Below, one piece after another: positions 1-12,148 of a stretch of 64,000 nucleotides of DNA. Position 1 is the first letter of the stretch. Each line of letters begins with the position of its first letter. This stretch comes from Roridomyces roridus (taxonomy: Eukaryota > Basidiomycota > Agaricomycetes > Agaricales > Mycenaceae). Below the pieces are notes generated by a model that saw only the letters and a list, made by a program, of their open reading frames with translations, searched no databases and had not been told where the DNA came from. The stretch lies in assembly GCA_029378245.1 (NCBI GenBank), contig JARKIF010000003.1:1302001-1366000 (forward strand). Direction: 5' to 3'. The position numbers were made by a program, and so were the translations under genes.

Positions 1-1927
1 TAGCGGGGACTGAATTGGGTACTGCAGCGCGTAACTGAGCGAATCACGGTGGGAATGGGCTGTCGGCGAGGATGGCGAGGTGATCGCCGGGACTTCGCCC
101 GGGGCAAACTTGGAAGTGTAAGGATCATTGCGGTCGACCATTGTGAGGGACAAGGAACGGATGATGCGGTCGAGCATCATCATTGAGGAGGCTGCTCGCT
201 CCGTGGTATGATGAGGGTGCGAACAGATCTCGAACATGGCCAACAACTAATGGATCGGTCAGCGGGGAGAAGGAGCGAAACGAGATGGCGGCGTACCCAT
301 GCTGCCTGGGCCAGCGTCTCGTCGACCCATCCGGCATTGAAGCTGGCCTCAAGTGCGCTCTGCGCCTGCATACTGGATTAGATCCATCGGATGGCATAAG
401 CAAGAGCAACACACCTCGTCTCGGAATATCAAGGCCCGCTGACGGCCATGATGCCCCAGACCAACCTCGGAACTTTGCCAGAAAGTGGACATTGACAAGG
501 AAGCTAGGATTAGGCTAGGCTGAATGAACTGCCTTTTGGAAGAATCGCAAAGGCGGGAAAAGAAAGTTGGAGCGTGAAAGAAGGAAAACCAGTAGTTGGA
601 GGCGCGGAAGAGAAAACGAAGGTCGGAAGTTATGCGCCGTGTTGCAAGATCCCGCTGGTTGGCGCTAAGGATTTCGAGGCGATTCGAGGTGGGGGACAGG
701 TAGAGGGACAGGAGCGAGTCCCACCATATTTTTTGTGAGAAATCAAGGGATGGCTGGCTCGCAATGGTTACAACGTCCTTTCGTGGCAGTTCTTCTCCAT
801 CATCATTATACTCGGTCACATAAGCACAAAAGGTTTCGACGGGTGAAGGTGAGAGGACGTTTATAGAGTCGTCATAGGGAACTGAAATCTGTGTTCAGTA
901 ATCAGCGCCCGGGGTGGTGAGCCTGCCGAACAGCATATTACCTACCTGAGGGCCCGGAGCGACATGGTCGAGGAGGGGAAGGGATCCGCCTTGGAGACGT
1001 GGTGACGGACAGTGCGCTAGCCCGTGACAAGCACAAGTGCTCATGTAGGAGCCAGGCATGCGAGGGTCGTGCGGGGACGTGACATACTCGAGCTCAGGAG
1101 AGTCAGTGTGCTCGCCGCTGGACGTCGGGGACGGGAACGAGAAGGGCGGGAGCTGGGTTCCAGTGTTGTCTGGGGGATAGTCCTGCGAGGAAGATGCGGC
1201 TCGTCGAGAACGAGTGCTCGGCTCGCCGTTCATTTTCCGCGCCACACGCTGACGGGCACCAGGTCGCTTGTCCGGCCCCCGACGCTTGGGTAATGGGTCG
1301 TAATTACAGTCAACGCTGCCGTTGGCGCGTTTGCCGCAGTTGTGACAAATGGGCTTAGCCCCGTCGCAGCGAATCTTGCGAGTCCGACTACATAGGTGCG
1401 TGTAAGCGGAGGGCACAAAAAGAGAGAAAAGTCGGAGATGCCTACCATTGGACGCATGCAACATATACTCGTGCTCTGGGCTTTCCCTGCGTCGTCGGGG
1501 GCTGGTCTGGTGCAAGCTCGATACGGGGCTTCTCGCGTCGCGACTTGCGCGGGCGGGTAGAGGGTTGAGTTGGCGACCAGGCCTCTGAGTCGGGAGAAAG
1601 ATCCAGCGAGTTTGCAGACACGGGCTGGGCAGTGGAGGCCTGACCATTGCGTCTCCCAGTGTCAATTCGCGACAGTGCAGCAGGAAGAGCTGGCATGCCG
1701 TGGGGAACAGAGTAATCTGCATGGTCCGGATAGCGGGTGGCAGGGCTGTTGGACGCGAAGCGACGCTGGCCAAACTGGTCGAGCATTTCGGGGGACGGAT
1801 AGGCGTAGTCGCGAGGGACAGCGTGCTGGGCATACATGCGCTGGGAGTCGTCGAGGATGTGGGGCCCAGAGCTGCGACGGGGGTAGTAGAGGTCGGAGGG
1901 CTCCTCGCGGGAGCGTGGAGAGTACAT
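1..1927 (-). CDS. Zn2Cys6 fungal transcription factor, 3' end beyond window
   Basis: Sequence-specific nuclear transcription factor; targets unknown. Reading the minus strand, exons are 1927-1446, 1387-946, 888-415, 365-297 and 246-1, with introns of 58, 57, 49 and 50 nt. Joining exons 1 and 2 completes a canonical binuclear cluster, C-x2-C-x6-C-x6-C-x2-C-x8-C, beginning ACVQCRTRKIRCDGAKPICH; its second cysteine codon (TG|T) is split by the intron. A basic, proline-rich stretch (KRRGPDKRPG) follows. The later exons carry the conserved fungal regulatory middle domain (ITSDLRFLFRASNYWFSFFH, then WLLAMFEICSHPHH). The start ATG at 1927 opens a serine/proline/tyrosine-rich N-terminus. The C-terminus lies beyond position 1, so the gene is partial. 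Family certain, specific orthologue not. Confidence 0.9.
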
Positions 1928-4559
1928 AACGAGGGTCGATGGCGAACGGTCAAGTGGCTACGCAAGGGCTTTATACAGGGAAGAAGGAAAGGAAATGACC
2001 GCTCATTTGTTTGGTCATGCAAAATATTAGAGACTGTCCGCATCTCATCGACGGACGGCTGCCGTATGCAGCTCTCGCGTGGCATCCCAATCTGTGTCGG
2101 TCACTCCCAATCATTTGTCTGCGTGTATGGGGTTATCCATTCCGGGAAGATGTCACTCTGTAAAAGCGCCCGCTCGAACCGTGGGTCGTTGTGCTGGAGA
2201 CTGATTCCAAAAACTCTCTCCAGGAATGGACACCACCAGCGACGACATTCCTTCTGTGTGGCCCGTCCGCTTTGCTGCCCGCCGCCTATCCATAGCTTGG
2301 CGAGTCCTGAAACATCTGCTTTTTTGATTGCCATCAACGACGACCTCCACGTCCTTCTCCCGTGCTTCTCCGGCCTGCGCCTCTCTCCAAGATGCATCTG
2401 CGCCCCCCGCTTATCCGTCCCTTTTGGACCTTAAATGCGCTGGAACCTTCCACCAAGCATGATCTCCTTGATTCGTCTGATCTGCAATTCCCGCCAGAAT
2501 TTACTCAATTGGGGTCTCTACTCCTTGACAAGCCATGTCGTCGGTAGGCTCACCGGGCATGCGGGGACCTCAAAACACGCAATGATTTATTACTAGCACA
2601 ACATAAGCATGTGACGTGAGTCTCCAGCTCTCTCTGGTTGGCCGACTAGTACTGGGAATGCAATGCAGTTTTGCATTTGACCCTAATAGCAGGTTGCATT
2701 TACTCTTGTTGGTTACTACCGGGCCTTTCCCATGAGGTCCGCACGGCGATTGAGGCCAGTTGGAGTGTCGAGTGTCAGAATGACCTTTCTCGGCTATTGG
2801 GTTCGGCAACCCTTCATGTACTCCCTCAACTTTCCTTCAAACTCTATCGCCACAGGATGCCCAGCCTGAACCCGATTGTCGGACTACCGTCAAGAACATG
2901 CAGAGAAATCACGGCAAGGGACAGTCTCATCGAAACTCAATGCGAAACTCGAGTGGCGGCACAAAAATACTTTCATGTCCTCAACTGCTATTAGGCAATG
3001 ACTGTTCTTCTCGAAAGGGTTATCCACAGCCTCGCCACGGTTCTTCCCTTGAGATCTACCGGCTTTCCTCGGCGTAGATATGGGATCCCCCGTGTTGGCA
3101 ACGACAATTCATCCCCTGTTCTTGGATGGACAACGTTGTACTGAAGTGTTTCGGAAATCTTGCAGATGGATCAGCGACTCAAAGAACTGCCAGTGGCCCA
3201 GAATCGCCATGTGCGCGGGGGTGCAATCCGGTCGTCGATCTCTATTCTGCGGACATATCGCAAGCACCACGATCGATTGCTCCCGGAGGCTTTCTTTCTC
3301 TCGGTGAGCCTTTTTGTGCCTCCACACATCATCTCGTGGCATGCCTAACAAGCCCCACAGCGGCTGAAATAGTCTTCATTCAGGGAAAGGGCGATACAAG
3401 GTCAAACTTAACCATTCTCCGCGGTGCTTGGACTGGTCAAATATTCTGATTAGAAGCATTCTGTTTTACATTCTCCGTCATCTCGTTTTAGGGGGCGGAC
3501 CTGAAGATCTAGAATGGGCAATCTGACGCACCAACCAACGTTTCTTTCATTCATCTGGGGTCCATCTCTATCTACCTCGCCATAAATTAATTCTCCCAAC
3601 CGAAACAAGGGCTCTCCTACTCTGTAACCACCTGTCCTGGTCAATGTGCATTGGACATTGGACGCCCGTAGGTTGCCGTGAAGATCCCACTCTAGGTTCC
3701 GCCGATACTTCGAAGTGGGGGCGGGAAAACTCCTTTTTTGAACATATTGCATCCACCTCTGTTCACGTAAATCCTGAGCCGGATGCAATCCAAGAGTCTG
3801 TAAACTTAGAACGGATCAGTCTTTCGCCGGGCTCCGCCTCGCCGCCGGTGATCGACAGGACAGTGTGTGTGCATCCTATGTACGCAACGACTCTTTATCA
3901 TGTTTCTGACGTTCTTCCTTTTCTACGGCAGTCGCGTTCCTTTGGTTAAATTCTCAGGTGACCCAGATGGATGATTCCAGATTCGATGTGGAGCACCGTT
4001 CTTACACCATTCAATCGCGAAAAATAAGTGGTGTGCAGAAGCGCTTGAGCACGGTATGTACAACCACTGACAACAGACGCCACAGTTGGGCGCTTGATGC
4101 ACGCAGTCTGTGCATCTGTGTGATCTACAATCAAAAGAAAGAGGTTGTGCGAAATTAGAACAGTGGTTCTGAAAAAGACCGGTTCAAACGCCCCCTGAGC
4201 GCTTCTGTGGATGTGGACCTAGCAACGGTGCCTGCAGAATTCGTTTGGAGTCCTTGTACTTAAAGTCATGTCTTGATAGGTCTTGATCTTGGCAACAGTA
4301 AAAGATGTAGTACTATGTACTAGTAGTCGTCGAGTCTTGTTGCGACTTGGACAGCCTTTGAATATTAGAGCAACCAAACCGCAAATATATGCTGCTTAAT
4401 GAATTGTTCCCTCCTCTGCAGCCGCGGATGTAAATCGCAGTTCATTGAATAGGCGTTCTGTCGATAGCTTTGGATGTAGCATCAAGAAGTAAGTAGACTG
4501 CAACACGCATCGCGAGCTTTACGTAACACTTTGACGTGACCGTTTCTCCCTCCCACATC
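1928..4559. other. Long intergenic region without recognisable gene
   Basis: About 2.6 kb separates the divergently transcribed zinc-cluster factor and the FHA gene. Both strands hold only short open frames without conserved motifs, codon bias or plausible splice chains, and no tRNA or repeat array was seen. It is by far the longest empty stretch in an otherwise compact window. It probably holds the upstream control region and long leader of the transcription factor; a non-coding RNA cannot be excluded. Confidence 0.5.
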
Positions 4560-5500
4560 ATGCCTAGGTCCGCATCCCCGACGTACAGGAGCCGCGACTC
4601 GCAGAGAGGTGAATCCAGTCGTGGAAGCGCAAGACGCTATGGCGACGATAGAGGCTACCGTGAAGAACCTCGCCGTGGGTATCGAGATGAATACTCGGAA
4701 CGCGACCGTGAACGAGAGCGGGCAAGGGACAGGGACCGCTACGACGGCAGACGGGACAGAGAGGCAGACAGAGATCGTAATGGTGGTTCGTCCAGGCGCT
4801 CAGCGTCGCCTCGACGTCGATCGTCACGTCCACGGTCGCGTTCCCGTTCGCTGTCTCCGGCGAGCAAGGCAAAACCAGACTTCAAACCCTCGGGGTTGTT
4901 GGCCGCGGAGACGAACACAGTCAAGGCCGTCAACGGAGATAGCACGGTACTCAAATATAACGAGCCGCCGGAGGCCAGGAAGCCCTCCTTGGGCTGGAGG
5001 CTTTACGTCTTCAAGGGCAGCGAACAAGTCGAGCTGCTTCACATCCACCGCCAGAGCGCGTATCTTATCGGACGCGACCGGCTTGTCGCAGACATTCCGA
5101 TTGACCATCCCTCTTGTTCGAAACAACATGCTGTGATCCAGTGTCGGTCTTTTTTTCTCTAGTATCCTCTTCTACTCTCTAATTCGATGCTTCAGATCGG
5201 TTTGTGCAACAAAAGGACGAGTTTGGTGCAGTCAAGGGAACTGTAAAGTGGGTGTTTCCATGCCGTGGCCAACCCTTGCTTGACGATTTTTTGTAGACCG
5301 TTCATCATCGACCTTGAATCTACGAATGGGACTCATGTCAATGACGAAGCTATCCCCGTGTCGCGATTTTATGAACTCAAGGCCAACGATGGTGACTATT
5401 TCCCTCGTTTTTTTCTGTCGGTTGCTGAGACCTCCCAGTGATCAAATTTGGACAATCGACGAGAGAGTACGTGCTTCTGCACGACTCGGAGGCGCCATGA
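4560..5500 (+). CDS. FHA-domain splicing/retention factor, SNIP1/Pml1-like
   Basis: Nuclear protein of the SNIP1 (animals)/Pml1 (yeast RES complex) family, which helps splice and retain pre-mRNA. Exons 4560-5142, 5196-5247, 5297-5391 and 5439-5500 join without frame conflict to give 263 residues. The first about 110 residues are an arginine/serine/aspartate-rich RS-like domain. The FHA domain follows, with the typical blocks YLIGRDRLVADIPIDHPSCS, KQHAVIQYR, IIDLESTNGTHVN and VIKFGQSTREYVLLH, which include the phosphothreonine-binding GR, SxxH and NG elements. The protein ends just after the FHA domain, as in the family. A more upstream in-frame ATG at 4536 exists; 4560 is chosen because it begins the conserved-style MPRS N-terminus. 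Introns are 47-53 nt. Confidence 0.88.
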
Positions 5501-5807
5501 GTTTTCTGTACGATAATGTGTCTTTGAAAGAATGTGTGCGCGTATCAGAAGAATCCATTTCCGGAAAGTACCGATCACCTCACCCTTGTTCTCTTGAATG
5601 TTGAGACAAAGAGACCTTGGCGACCCATAGGAGCAGCTGTCGCCGTGACCGTGACCTTGCAATGCCTTTTTGTTTCTTTGGACGCGTATCAACGCGCATT
5701 GTTGCTTGCTTTGTCTCGAACCATCGACGCGCCGTTCAAAGAGATGGATTCTTCTTATAAAGCACGGTCTGTGCTGAGCCCTTTCTCTTTACTTCCCTCG
5801 CCTTACC

Positions 5808-6855
5808 ATGGACAGCTCCCCTCGCAGACCCTCCTTGGCCAAGTTGTACAACAACCTCAAAGCCCAGAGCGACCCTTACGAGGAGCTCGAGCACGCAGCG
5901 CGTCTGTTCCCCATGGACGAAGACGAGCTCGAATACACGTCCTCGACCGTCTCTTCCCGGTCCTCCCAGGCACCTTCCTTTGGCTTTGATGACCCCGACG
6001 ACGAGTCTGAAGACGAGGCTGACAGCAGCTCAGACGAGGATTCGGATGTCGAGCCTTTGGAACTGCCTGAATCCGTCAACCCAGCCGCCTACCCATCGCA
6101 TTTCGTCCGGTGAGCACATTTACCGTTTTGACGCGCTCTTTCTAAGATGATTTTCTTTCAGTGTGCTGAATGACACGCCTTTCCTGCCGCCGCGGGCTCA
6201 GTCGGTTGAAATCAATCAATCAGAGCTTCCTCCTCGAAAGCTCCCTCTCGCGCCCTCCACGGCCCATAGACGTGCCATCCGTGTCCGAGATGACGACTCG
6301 GATCGTGAAGCAGATTGCGAGAGCACAGGAGACGCGACCGACGACGAATACATGCCTTCCCCTACCCTCAACCCCCGTAAACGCACCCGTAGTCCGTCTC
6401 CTACTCCCTTCCGTCACCGCATAGCCACGTCTCCCGGTGCCAGCTCCTCCTCCTCGGGCTACTCAAACAAGCGCACGCGTTTGCCCCCGCCGTCTCGCAA
6501 CAAACAAGCCTCTGTCGACGAGATCGAAGGCTCTGACGACTACAACGACTTTGTATGCCGCGTTTGCGGTTGGGTGCAGAAGAACCACCGTCTGCCCGAC
6601 TTTAGACGGCATGTCAAGACCCACCAGCGGACCGTTGAGGAGGAGGCGCAGAAGGGTTGGCGGTGCAAGGGCGTGCTGCTCAGCGAGGCGGCTGAATATT
6701 CACTCCCATCTGACGCGACGAGCTACGTTTTCCAAGGCCGGGAGCGCGTCGGGGGTTGCATGAAGACGTTCAGTCGTCGCGACGCTCTGAAGCGCCATTT
6801 GGACAACAAGAACGTTGCGTGTGTTGGCCACCCTACTGCTGCAACGCACAACTAA
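5808..6855 (+). CDS. C2H2-type zinc-finger protein
   Basis: Putative DNA-binding nuclear protein; role unknown. Exons 5808-6109 and 6162-6855 (52-nt intron) give 331 residues. The N-terminal third is acidic and serine-rich (DDPDDESEDEADSSSDEDSD), followed by an S/P/R-rich linker with basic KRTR clusters. Near the C-terminus are two finger-like units: a clear one, CRVCGWVQKNHRLPDFRRHVKTH, read here as C-x2-C-x12-H-x3-H, and a degenerate or extended one (WRCKG... GGCMKTFSRRDALKRHLDN...CVGH). This pairing is common in Agaricomycete C2H2 proteins without characterised function. The gene starts about 300 bp after the FHA gene in the same direction. Confidence 0.75.
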
Positions 6856-7083
6856 TGGTGGGTTACTGTCTTTTTTTGACTTGAGGACGCCGCTGATTAT
6901 TTTCTTGTCAGACTTCTCGCTTTCTTGCATCCTCGTATAATTGTGTAAAGGAAATATATACTCTATGGTCTCCGCTTCTTGGTCCTATCTCTTCTTGACC
7001 GTATCCGTTTACCGTTCTGAACTGAGGGGCCCCAACTGAACGCGTCGATGAGTACTTTCGTGATGGAGTGACGAGGAAACAGC

Positions 7084-7519
7084 CTACCCTCGTATCGGCT
7101 TCTTGGGCTTGAGCTCGTGCGCGAATTCAGAGACGGGCAGTCCGCTGCGGAACTTTTCCATACACCACAGAATGTATCTGTTATTTACGGCTCAACGTTT
7201 GCGACAAGTAGCTGGTGTATTGCACACGGACCTTCTGTCGCGTATTCCTACTCCAGCGGATTTGAGCTGTAGACCATTCTTTGACCACAGCTCGTCCCAG
7301 CTTTCGACTGAAGTTTAGTGTCGCATGAGCGTCCGATAGACTTGAGGAAGTCTCCGGGAGTCTTGATGGAGTCTGCAGCATGTGAGATGAATACGAGATG
7401 CTTTTTGTTTGAAGAGGGCTACCGCGGGGATCGGGGATTGGTTGGACTCTGGTGGATAGTGGGCGGGAGAAGCGTGGAAGGAGGGAGCGTAGACGAGACG
7501 CGCAAAGCAGGCTGTTCAT
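7084..7519 (-). CDS. Mitoribosomal small-subunit protein mS41/FYV4 (IGR motif), one frame break
   Basis: Mitochondrial small-ribosomal-subunit protein. The minus-strand exons are 7519-7423, 7372-7232 and 7177-7084. The N-terminus is a typical mitochondrial presequence, rich in R, S and L (MNSLLCASRLRSLLPRFSRP). The middle has the IGR motif (GDFLKSIGRSCDTKL), and the end has DRRYILWCMEKFRSGLP, characteristic of FYV4/mS41. Between DTKL and the conserved WDELW one nucleotide is missing near 7297-7305 (a run of three A where four would keep frame), so the ORF cannot be read through as given; exon lengths sum to 332. This may be a sequencing or assembly deletion or real decay. The start at 7519 leaves a 133-bp divergent promoter to the MYND gene. 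Confidence 0.72.
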
Positions 7520-7580
7520 GGCCGACAATTTTGAGAGTGGGTGTGACCCGCCGGTCACATCACGACGCGCTCTCTCCGGA

Positions 7581-7603
7581 CGTGATCTGAACGACTGTCT
7601 TCA
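7581..7603 (+). promoter_or_regulatory. Shared 23-bp head-to-head promoter element, copy 1
   Basis: The word consists of CGTGATCTGAAC followed directly by GACTGTCTTCA. It lies between the mS41 start (minus, 7519) and the MYND start (plus, 7653), ending 49 bp before the latter. An identical copy lies at 10935 and a 21/23 copy at 40854, each between two divergent genes. It could be a transcription-factor site or an element near the transcription start; no function is known to me. Confidence 0.55.
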
Positions 7604-7652
7604 GATTCACGCAACGCTCCTAGAGATCGAGACTAGAAGGTCTTCCGATTCG

Positions 7653-8460
7653 ATGGCTTCTGCACCGAAAGTCAGGTCTCTCAAATCATGCAACAATCCC
7701 AAGTGCAAGGATCTCGCGATAATGAAAGACAACCTGCGCCAGTGCGCAAGATGCCAGTACGTGCATGAACCTGCCCAACATTAAAAACCAAGTTGACCCC
7801 CGCATCAGGACAGCTACCTACTGCGACGGTACATAAAGCAAGCCGTACTCAGAGATAAAGACTCATAAGCAATCTCAGAGAAATGTCAACGAGCTCATTG
7901 GACCGCTCACAAAGACATTTGCAAAATTTGGGCCAAAACCACAGCCGAAACGGGTGAAGGAGTGCGGGACATAAAGAAGAAGATGAACGAATTCTCTGTG
8001 GCTCATCCGCGGCTTGCCTGATTACACCAACGAAGCTCTTCAAACGTTACATCTCAATGATACGCGAAGGAGAGAACGGATGCGTCGAATTCATCTTTGA
8101 CAACGTCGAAGAGCTCGACCAAGCCATCAGCTCTCCTTCAAAGTCTCCCCATCTTGGGCGAGGAGATATTTCGAACATGTCCCATACTCACCCGACTACG
8201 TGGAGCATCCCGATGGTATTCCCATCACCCTCCGAAGGAGGACGGCCAAAATCCGGCAGGAATTCATCGAAGTCATCGACAAGAAGATGTGTTTCCTCTA
8301 TAAAGAGGAGGAGAAACGTCCAAATCTCCTCAACATGATCAATATCGCCGGCTCCAGCGAGCGAATGCTCATCCTCGTGGCCACGATGAAGCTGGGGGTC
8401 GGCGCCACCTCGAGCTACGAATTCCTTTTCAAAGGCTTGAGCTGGCGCCCCGAAAGATGA
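7653..8460 (+). pseudogene. MYND zinc-finger protein gene with several frame breaks
   Basis: The first part is clear. Exons 7653-7756, 7809-7828 and 7879-8021 encode a complete MYND finger: CNNPKCKDLAIMKDNLRQCA, then RCQTATYCDEKCQRAHWTAH and KDIC. MYND domains bind proline-rich partner peptides. That frame then stops at 8019-8021. Plausible continuation is visible but in changing frames: YTNEALQTLHLND in the +1 frame (about 8025-8065), GCVEFIFDNVEELDQAI in the next (8057-8125), and HPDGIPITLRRRTAKIRQEF to the stop at 8460. At least three single-base shifts would be needed to join these. It is either a decayed gene or a stretch with read errors; neighbouring conserved genes also carry single-base breaks. 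The true C-terminal boundary is uncertain. Confidence 0.6.
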
Positions 8461-8580
8461 ACCGGTCAAGGAAAGGCTCGCGATTGAAGGTCCAGATGCC
8501 AAGCCCCGGCCAGTTGAAATTGACATGGATTAGTATCGCATACAGTAAGGTCGTTCCGTATAATTTATCCAAAGGTCTCA

Positions 8581-10868
8581 TCAGAAAACAGGCGCGTCGC
8601 GCAAAAACAATCGACTCTCCTCCTTCTTGACCCAGCGCGCAACAGCATTGGCCGCACCCACAGCGGCGCTCTTTGGGAGGCGCGGAGAGAGGGTGATGTA
8701 AAGTTCAAAAGGCTGAGTGATCTATTTCTTGGATATCAGAATCTGGAGGACGGAGACAGAACGGACGGAAACCTACCCAACCCATGACACTCTCCTTTTC
8801 TGATCGTATATACTGTAACTTTAGCGTCGCTTCCTGCCCGGACTTGGCGTGAATTGCATCGTGTAGAATTTGGTACAGGGTTGTGAGCCTTCCATTCCAT
8901 TCAGCATCGGAAGTGCAGGGTCGAAAAAAGAACACACCTTCTGCGTTCGTCGATGTTGCTATAGGGATCTTCAAAGGTCGGACAGGTGATCTGCACTTGC
9001 GCGCGCGACTTGTACAGAAAGTGGCGCAAGCCCGGTATTCCCAACTCTGAGACAGAGTATTCCGTGTGCCCCGAACGGAACGCGTTGGCGATATTATCCA
9101 ACGTGCCATCACTCTCCATACGCTCCGTAACGGAATCACACCAGGTCCGTATGGTCTCGAAATCCCCACCGCCGCTGATGCACACCAACCCGATTCCAGA
9201 GTCGAGCGCATGAGAAGTGTATCGCGGTTGTGGTATTTGTTCGTCAGGTTGCTCAGCCTCGAGTCCGTCATCCTTCCGTGGAAATGATATATAGGCGTTG
9301 ACGAAACCCGACGGATTGAATTTGGGGAGACAGACAGGAAGCCACGAGGCAGATGCAGGTGAATTGAGAATGGAGGGGGCATGGATGGTATTGAGCAGGA
9401 GGTGTATATCTGTACTTTCATTCCAGTCGCCTAGTTGATCGAGACGGACGAAATATTACCTGCTGGATGTATCGAGTGCTTCTTGGGTCGGACGATCGTG
9501 ATCACACGCCCACGGGCAACAAGAAGGACGTAGAGGATGTCCTGGAGCACGTCAGTAGTAGAAGCACCACTGAGAAAGGCCAACCTTCATCTTGGACTGG
9601 GGAAGGAGCGCCTCCGCAGCGCGCTTGCGGATAACGGCCTCGAGTCGTAAGCAATGCAACGAAGACGTGGACATGGCCAGGTCAAGCTCGAGACGAGACA
9701 ATAGGGAAGTGAGGAATGTTTCCGACCCTGATGACATTCAGCTGGATGCATTTTCTTGGACAAGGAGGTTTACCATTCAGAAGTCGTCTCAGGTCAAAGT
9801 TTGTGCGTCTCTCAAATACCCGGCGCAGTTGCGCGGCCGTGACAATGCTGATTATTTGCAAGTGCAGATAGTCCAAATGGGAGCGTGCCTTCCTTCAACG
9901 ATATCAGTGAGTGTTACCGCTCGACGAAGATTGCTTACAACTGATTCGGGCTCGCCCCACGAAGATACACATGCGTAATACAGTGGTGCCCGTAAAGCGA
10001 ATGTGATTCGGGTACTTCCCGCGTTTATGCACCGGATTTTATCTCCATCGTCGATAAAAACCGATATTAGGGCCTGCATAATTCCGATCGTGGAGGCCAT
10101 ATTGTCCGAATCTTCTCCTCCTGGACGGCTAGATATCAAGTTAGAAGGGCTCGGGTGCAGAGTTGCGTCTTTACCTCGTGAATACAGGTTTACCGGCGTC
10201 AGTAAGAATGAAGTATTCTCTGGGAACGTAACGGGAACCTTGGGGCCGTTGTATTTTCAGGGCCAAAGATTTGGAAGGAACGAATGATATACCTGTGTCG
10301 GGAGCAATTTCATGCACGGACGGTTGTTTCCCCTTGCGCCGGCCACGAGAAGAGAACATATCTGATGATGAATTTATATGGGAAGAAGGAAACGAAAGAA
10401 TGGACTTGCCGAGTCTGGAGGGTCTGTTACTCAAGGTCCGGCGAAGCTGGTCGCGCAGAGATTTCTTGGAGGCTTCGTCGGTCGCATGAACGATTCCCAT
10501 GACATTTACGTCCTCCCCCTCGATAGCTTCCGCCTCTGTCTCGACATCTTGGATGAGAATACCCTCGACTCCGTCATTGAGATCTAGGTTCACGACGGAG
10601 GACTGCGGTGCTGTCCAGAAGAGAATTCGAGGGCCCTTGAAATGACGAAGAAGGTGCAGATTCAGAGGTGGACATGGCTGAGCCGTAGCTGTGGACGCGG
10701 AGATTGGTGAGGGAGGGAGAGGGTCGCAAAGCTGGGGGTATTGCTAGGCGAGAGGGCGACGATCTGCAGGATATAAGACGACGCGAAATGGACTTTAGGA
10801 TGGAATAACCTTGCTAATTGGCTGCGTGAGGGCGTTCTGGAAGTAGACCGCGACGGCGTCGCTGCCAT
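8581..10868 (-). CDS. MON1: Vacuolar fusion protein MON1 (longin-domain Rab7 GEF subunit)
   Basis: MON1 pairs with CCZ1 to activate the Rab7/Ypt7 GTPase on late endosomes and autophagosomes. Minus-strand exons: 10868-10810, 10763-10175, 10128-9939, 9888-9774, 9727-9585, 9541-9460, 9409-8938, 8888-8777, 8712-8581. Diagnostic blocks in order: REYFILTDAGKPVFT, IGIMQALISVFIDDGDKIR, PLYYACVSSWGEPESV, LQIISIVTAAQLRRVFERRT, LYVLLVARGRVITIVRPKKH, DFETIRTWCDSVTERM, YSVSELGIPGLRHFLYKSRA and the family's C-terminal ending KSAAVGAANAVARWVKKEES. Within exon 2 (10594-10763) the conserved-style N-terminal part (LTNLRVHSYGSAMS) and the downstream part (NLDLNDGVEG) lie in frames differing by one base, with no credible intron between; the exons sum to one nucleotide too many. 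The rest is intact. Divergent from the BTB gene, 104 bp apart. Confidence 0.9.
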
Positions 10869-10934
10869 ATTGGCTGAGACAGGAAATAGCAGCCGGCATC
10901 CATCACGCCGAATGGATTGGTACGTGATCGATCG

Positions 10935-10957
10935 CGTGATCTGAACGACTGTCTTCA
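10935..10957 (+). promoter_or_regulatory. Shared 23-bp head-to-head promoter element, copy 2
   Basis: All 23 bases match the element at 7581-7603. It sits in the 104-bp space between the MON1 start (minus, 10868) and the BTB start (plus, 10973), ending 15 bp before the BTB ATG. An additional CGTGATCGATCG stretch just upstream partly repeats its first half. Confidence 0.55.
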
Positions 10958-10972
10958 ACTCAACGCTACTAC

Positions 10973-12148
10973 ATGGATGCCAAACGCGGTGAGGTAGGCT
11001 CTCCTCTTTTCGCCCGGATTTCACTCACTCCACTTCAAGCCGTGGATGGAAGACGGTAATGTTGTCCTCATCACCGTCGAATCACCCACTGCGTTCCGAG
11101 TACACCGAAGCGTCATGGCGCGGCACTCGGAAGTCTTCGACTCGATGTTTCTCCTTCCTCAAACAGGAACGGACGCGGCTTCAACCATGGATGGCTGCCC
11201 GATAGTGCCTATGTGGGACTCGCCTCTTGAACTCTCCAATCTCATCTTTGCGTTGTACGACGGCGTGTCAGTGTATTCCAGGCAACACAGTTCTGCTGCT
11301 CATTTTCTGCCAGTCATTTCTCGAGCGAAAGGCTTGAAGATTTCTTTTACCTCGCAGGGATACTCCGCCTTGCTACCAAGGTACCTCCGCTTCCTATTCC
11401 GATGCCGCAGAGACTGATTGACATGCCAGTATTTCATTGCAAAGTTACGGGTTCAGGCCATCAAACACCTCAGTCAAACTTGGGGCTACACCTTGAAGCT
11501 TCATGACGAAATGGTCGAGGCGGCACTTAAATCTGCACTCGTCGACGGCCTGTCTTATCCGAGAGTGCATCCTCTTCATGTCGTGGCGCTATGCAAGGAA
11601 CTCAACGTCCGCGTATTACTACCCTGCGCAGTGTAAGCGCTCATCTCTCATTCAGTTATAAACCGCCAACATCTATCTCCAGGTATTTCATGTCTTTATA
11701 CCCAATAGACGACTTGCTTCGAGCGGACCATCCCAAGCTCGTTGTCCAACATCCTTCCCGGCCCTCCTCCTCAGTTGGTCCGCACCTAAGGGAATATACC
11801 CTGATGTTCCAGAAACGGCTGGATATCATTCTAAATTTCATACGCTCGTTTTGTGGCACAAGGGTAGCTACCACGACTTGCCTTACCAAGCCTGCGTGCT
11901 CGGAGGGATTCGCAAGGTTAACCTCCAGACTTTCGCGCTCGTGGATCACCAGAACGGGTCCCCTGCACTACATGCTGCAAGCCATATCCGATCTCGCCGA
12001 TCACCCCAAGGGCAGGGTGTGCGATCGATGTCGTAGCGCGTTTGCTCAAGACGTTGCGGCACTGCGGGAAAAAATATGGAACGAATTGCCAGCCATTCTT
12101 GGTCTTCCAACCTGGGAAGAAATGATAGAGATAGACCTGCATGGGTGA
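10973..12148 (+). CDS. BTB/POZ-domain protein
   Basis: Probable protein-interaction scaffold or adaptor of the large Agaricomycete BTB family; partner unknown. Exons 10973-10993, 11040-11266, 11314-11380, 11430-11632 and 11683-12148 join in frame to 327 residues (984 nt). The first exon is only 21 nt (MDAKRGE) and joins PWMEDGNVVLIT, the conserved beginning of the BTB fold. Next come FRVHRSVMARHSEVFDSMF and LEDFFYLAGILRLATKYFIA. The C-terminal half is the family-specific region with a cysteine pair (VCDRCRSAF) and ends ELPAILGLPTWEEM. Introns are 46-50 nt. The short first exon is inferred from the splice sites and the GE-PW-DGN pattern; translation could instead begin at 11046. Confidence 0.82.

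Noticed and set aside
2101..4158. Several open frames of 60-110 codons in the long empty stretch
   Set aside because: No motif, signal peptide or splice chain, and frames overlap on both strands at chance level.
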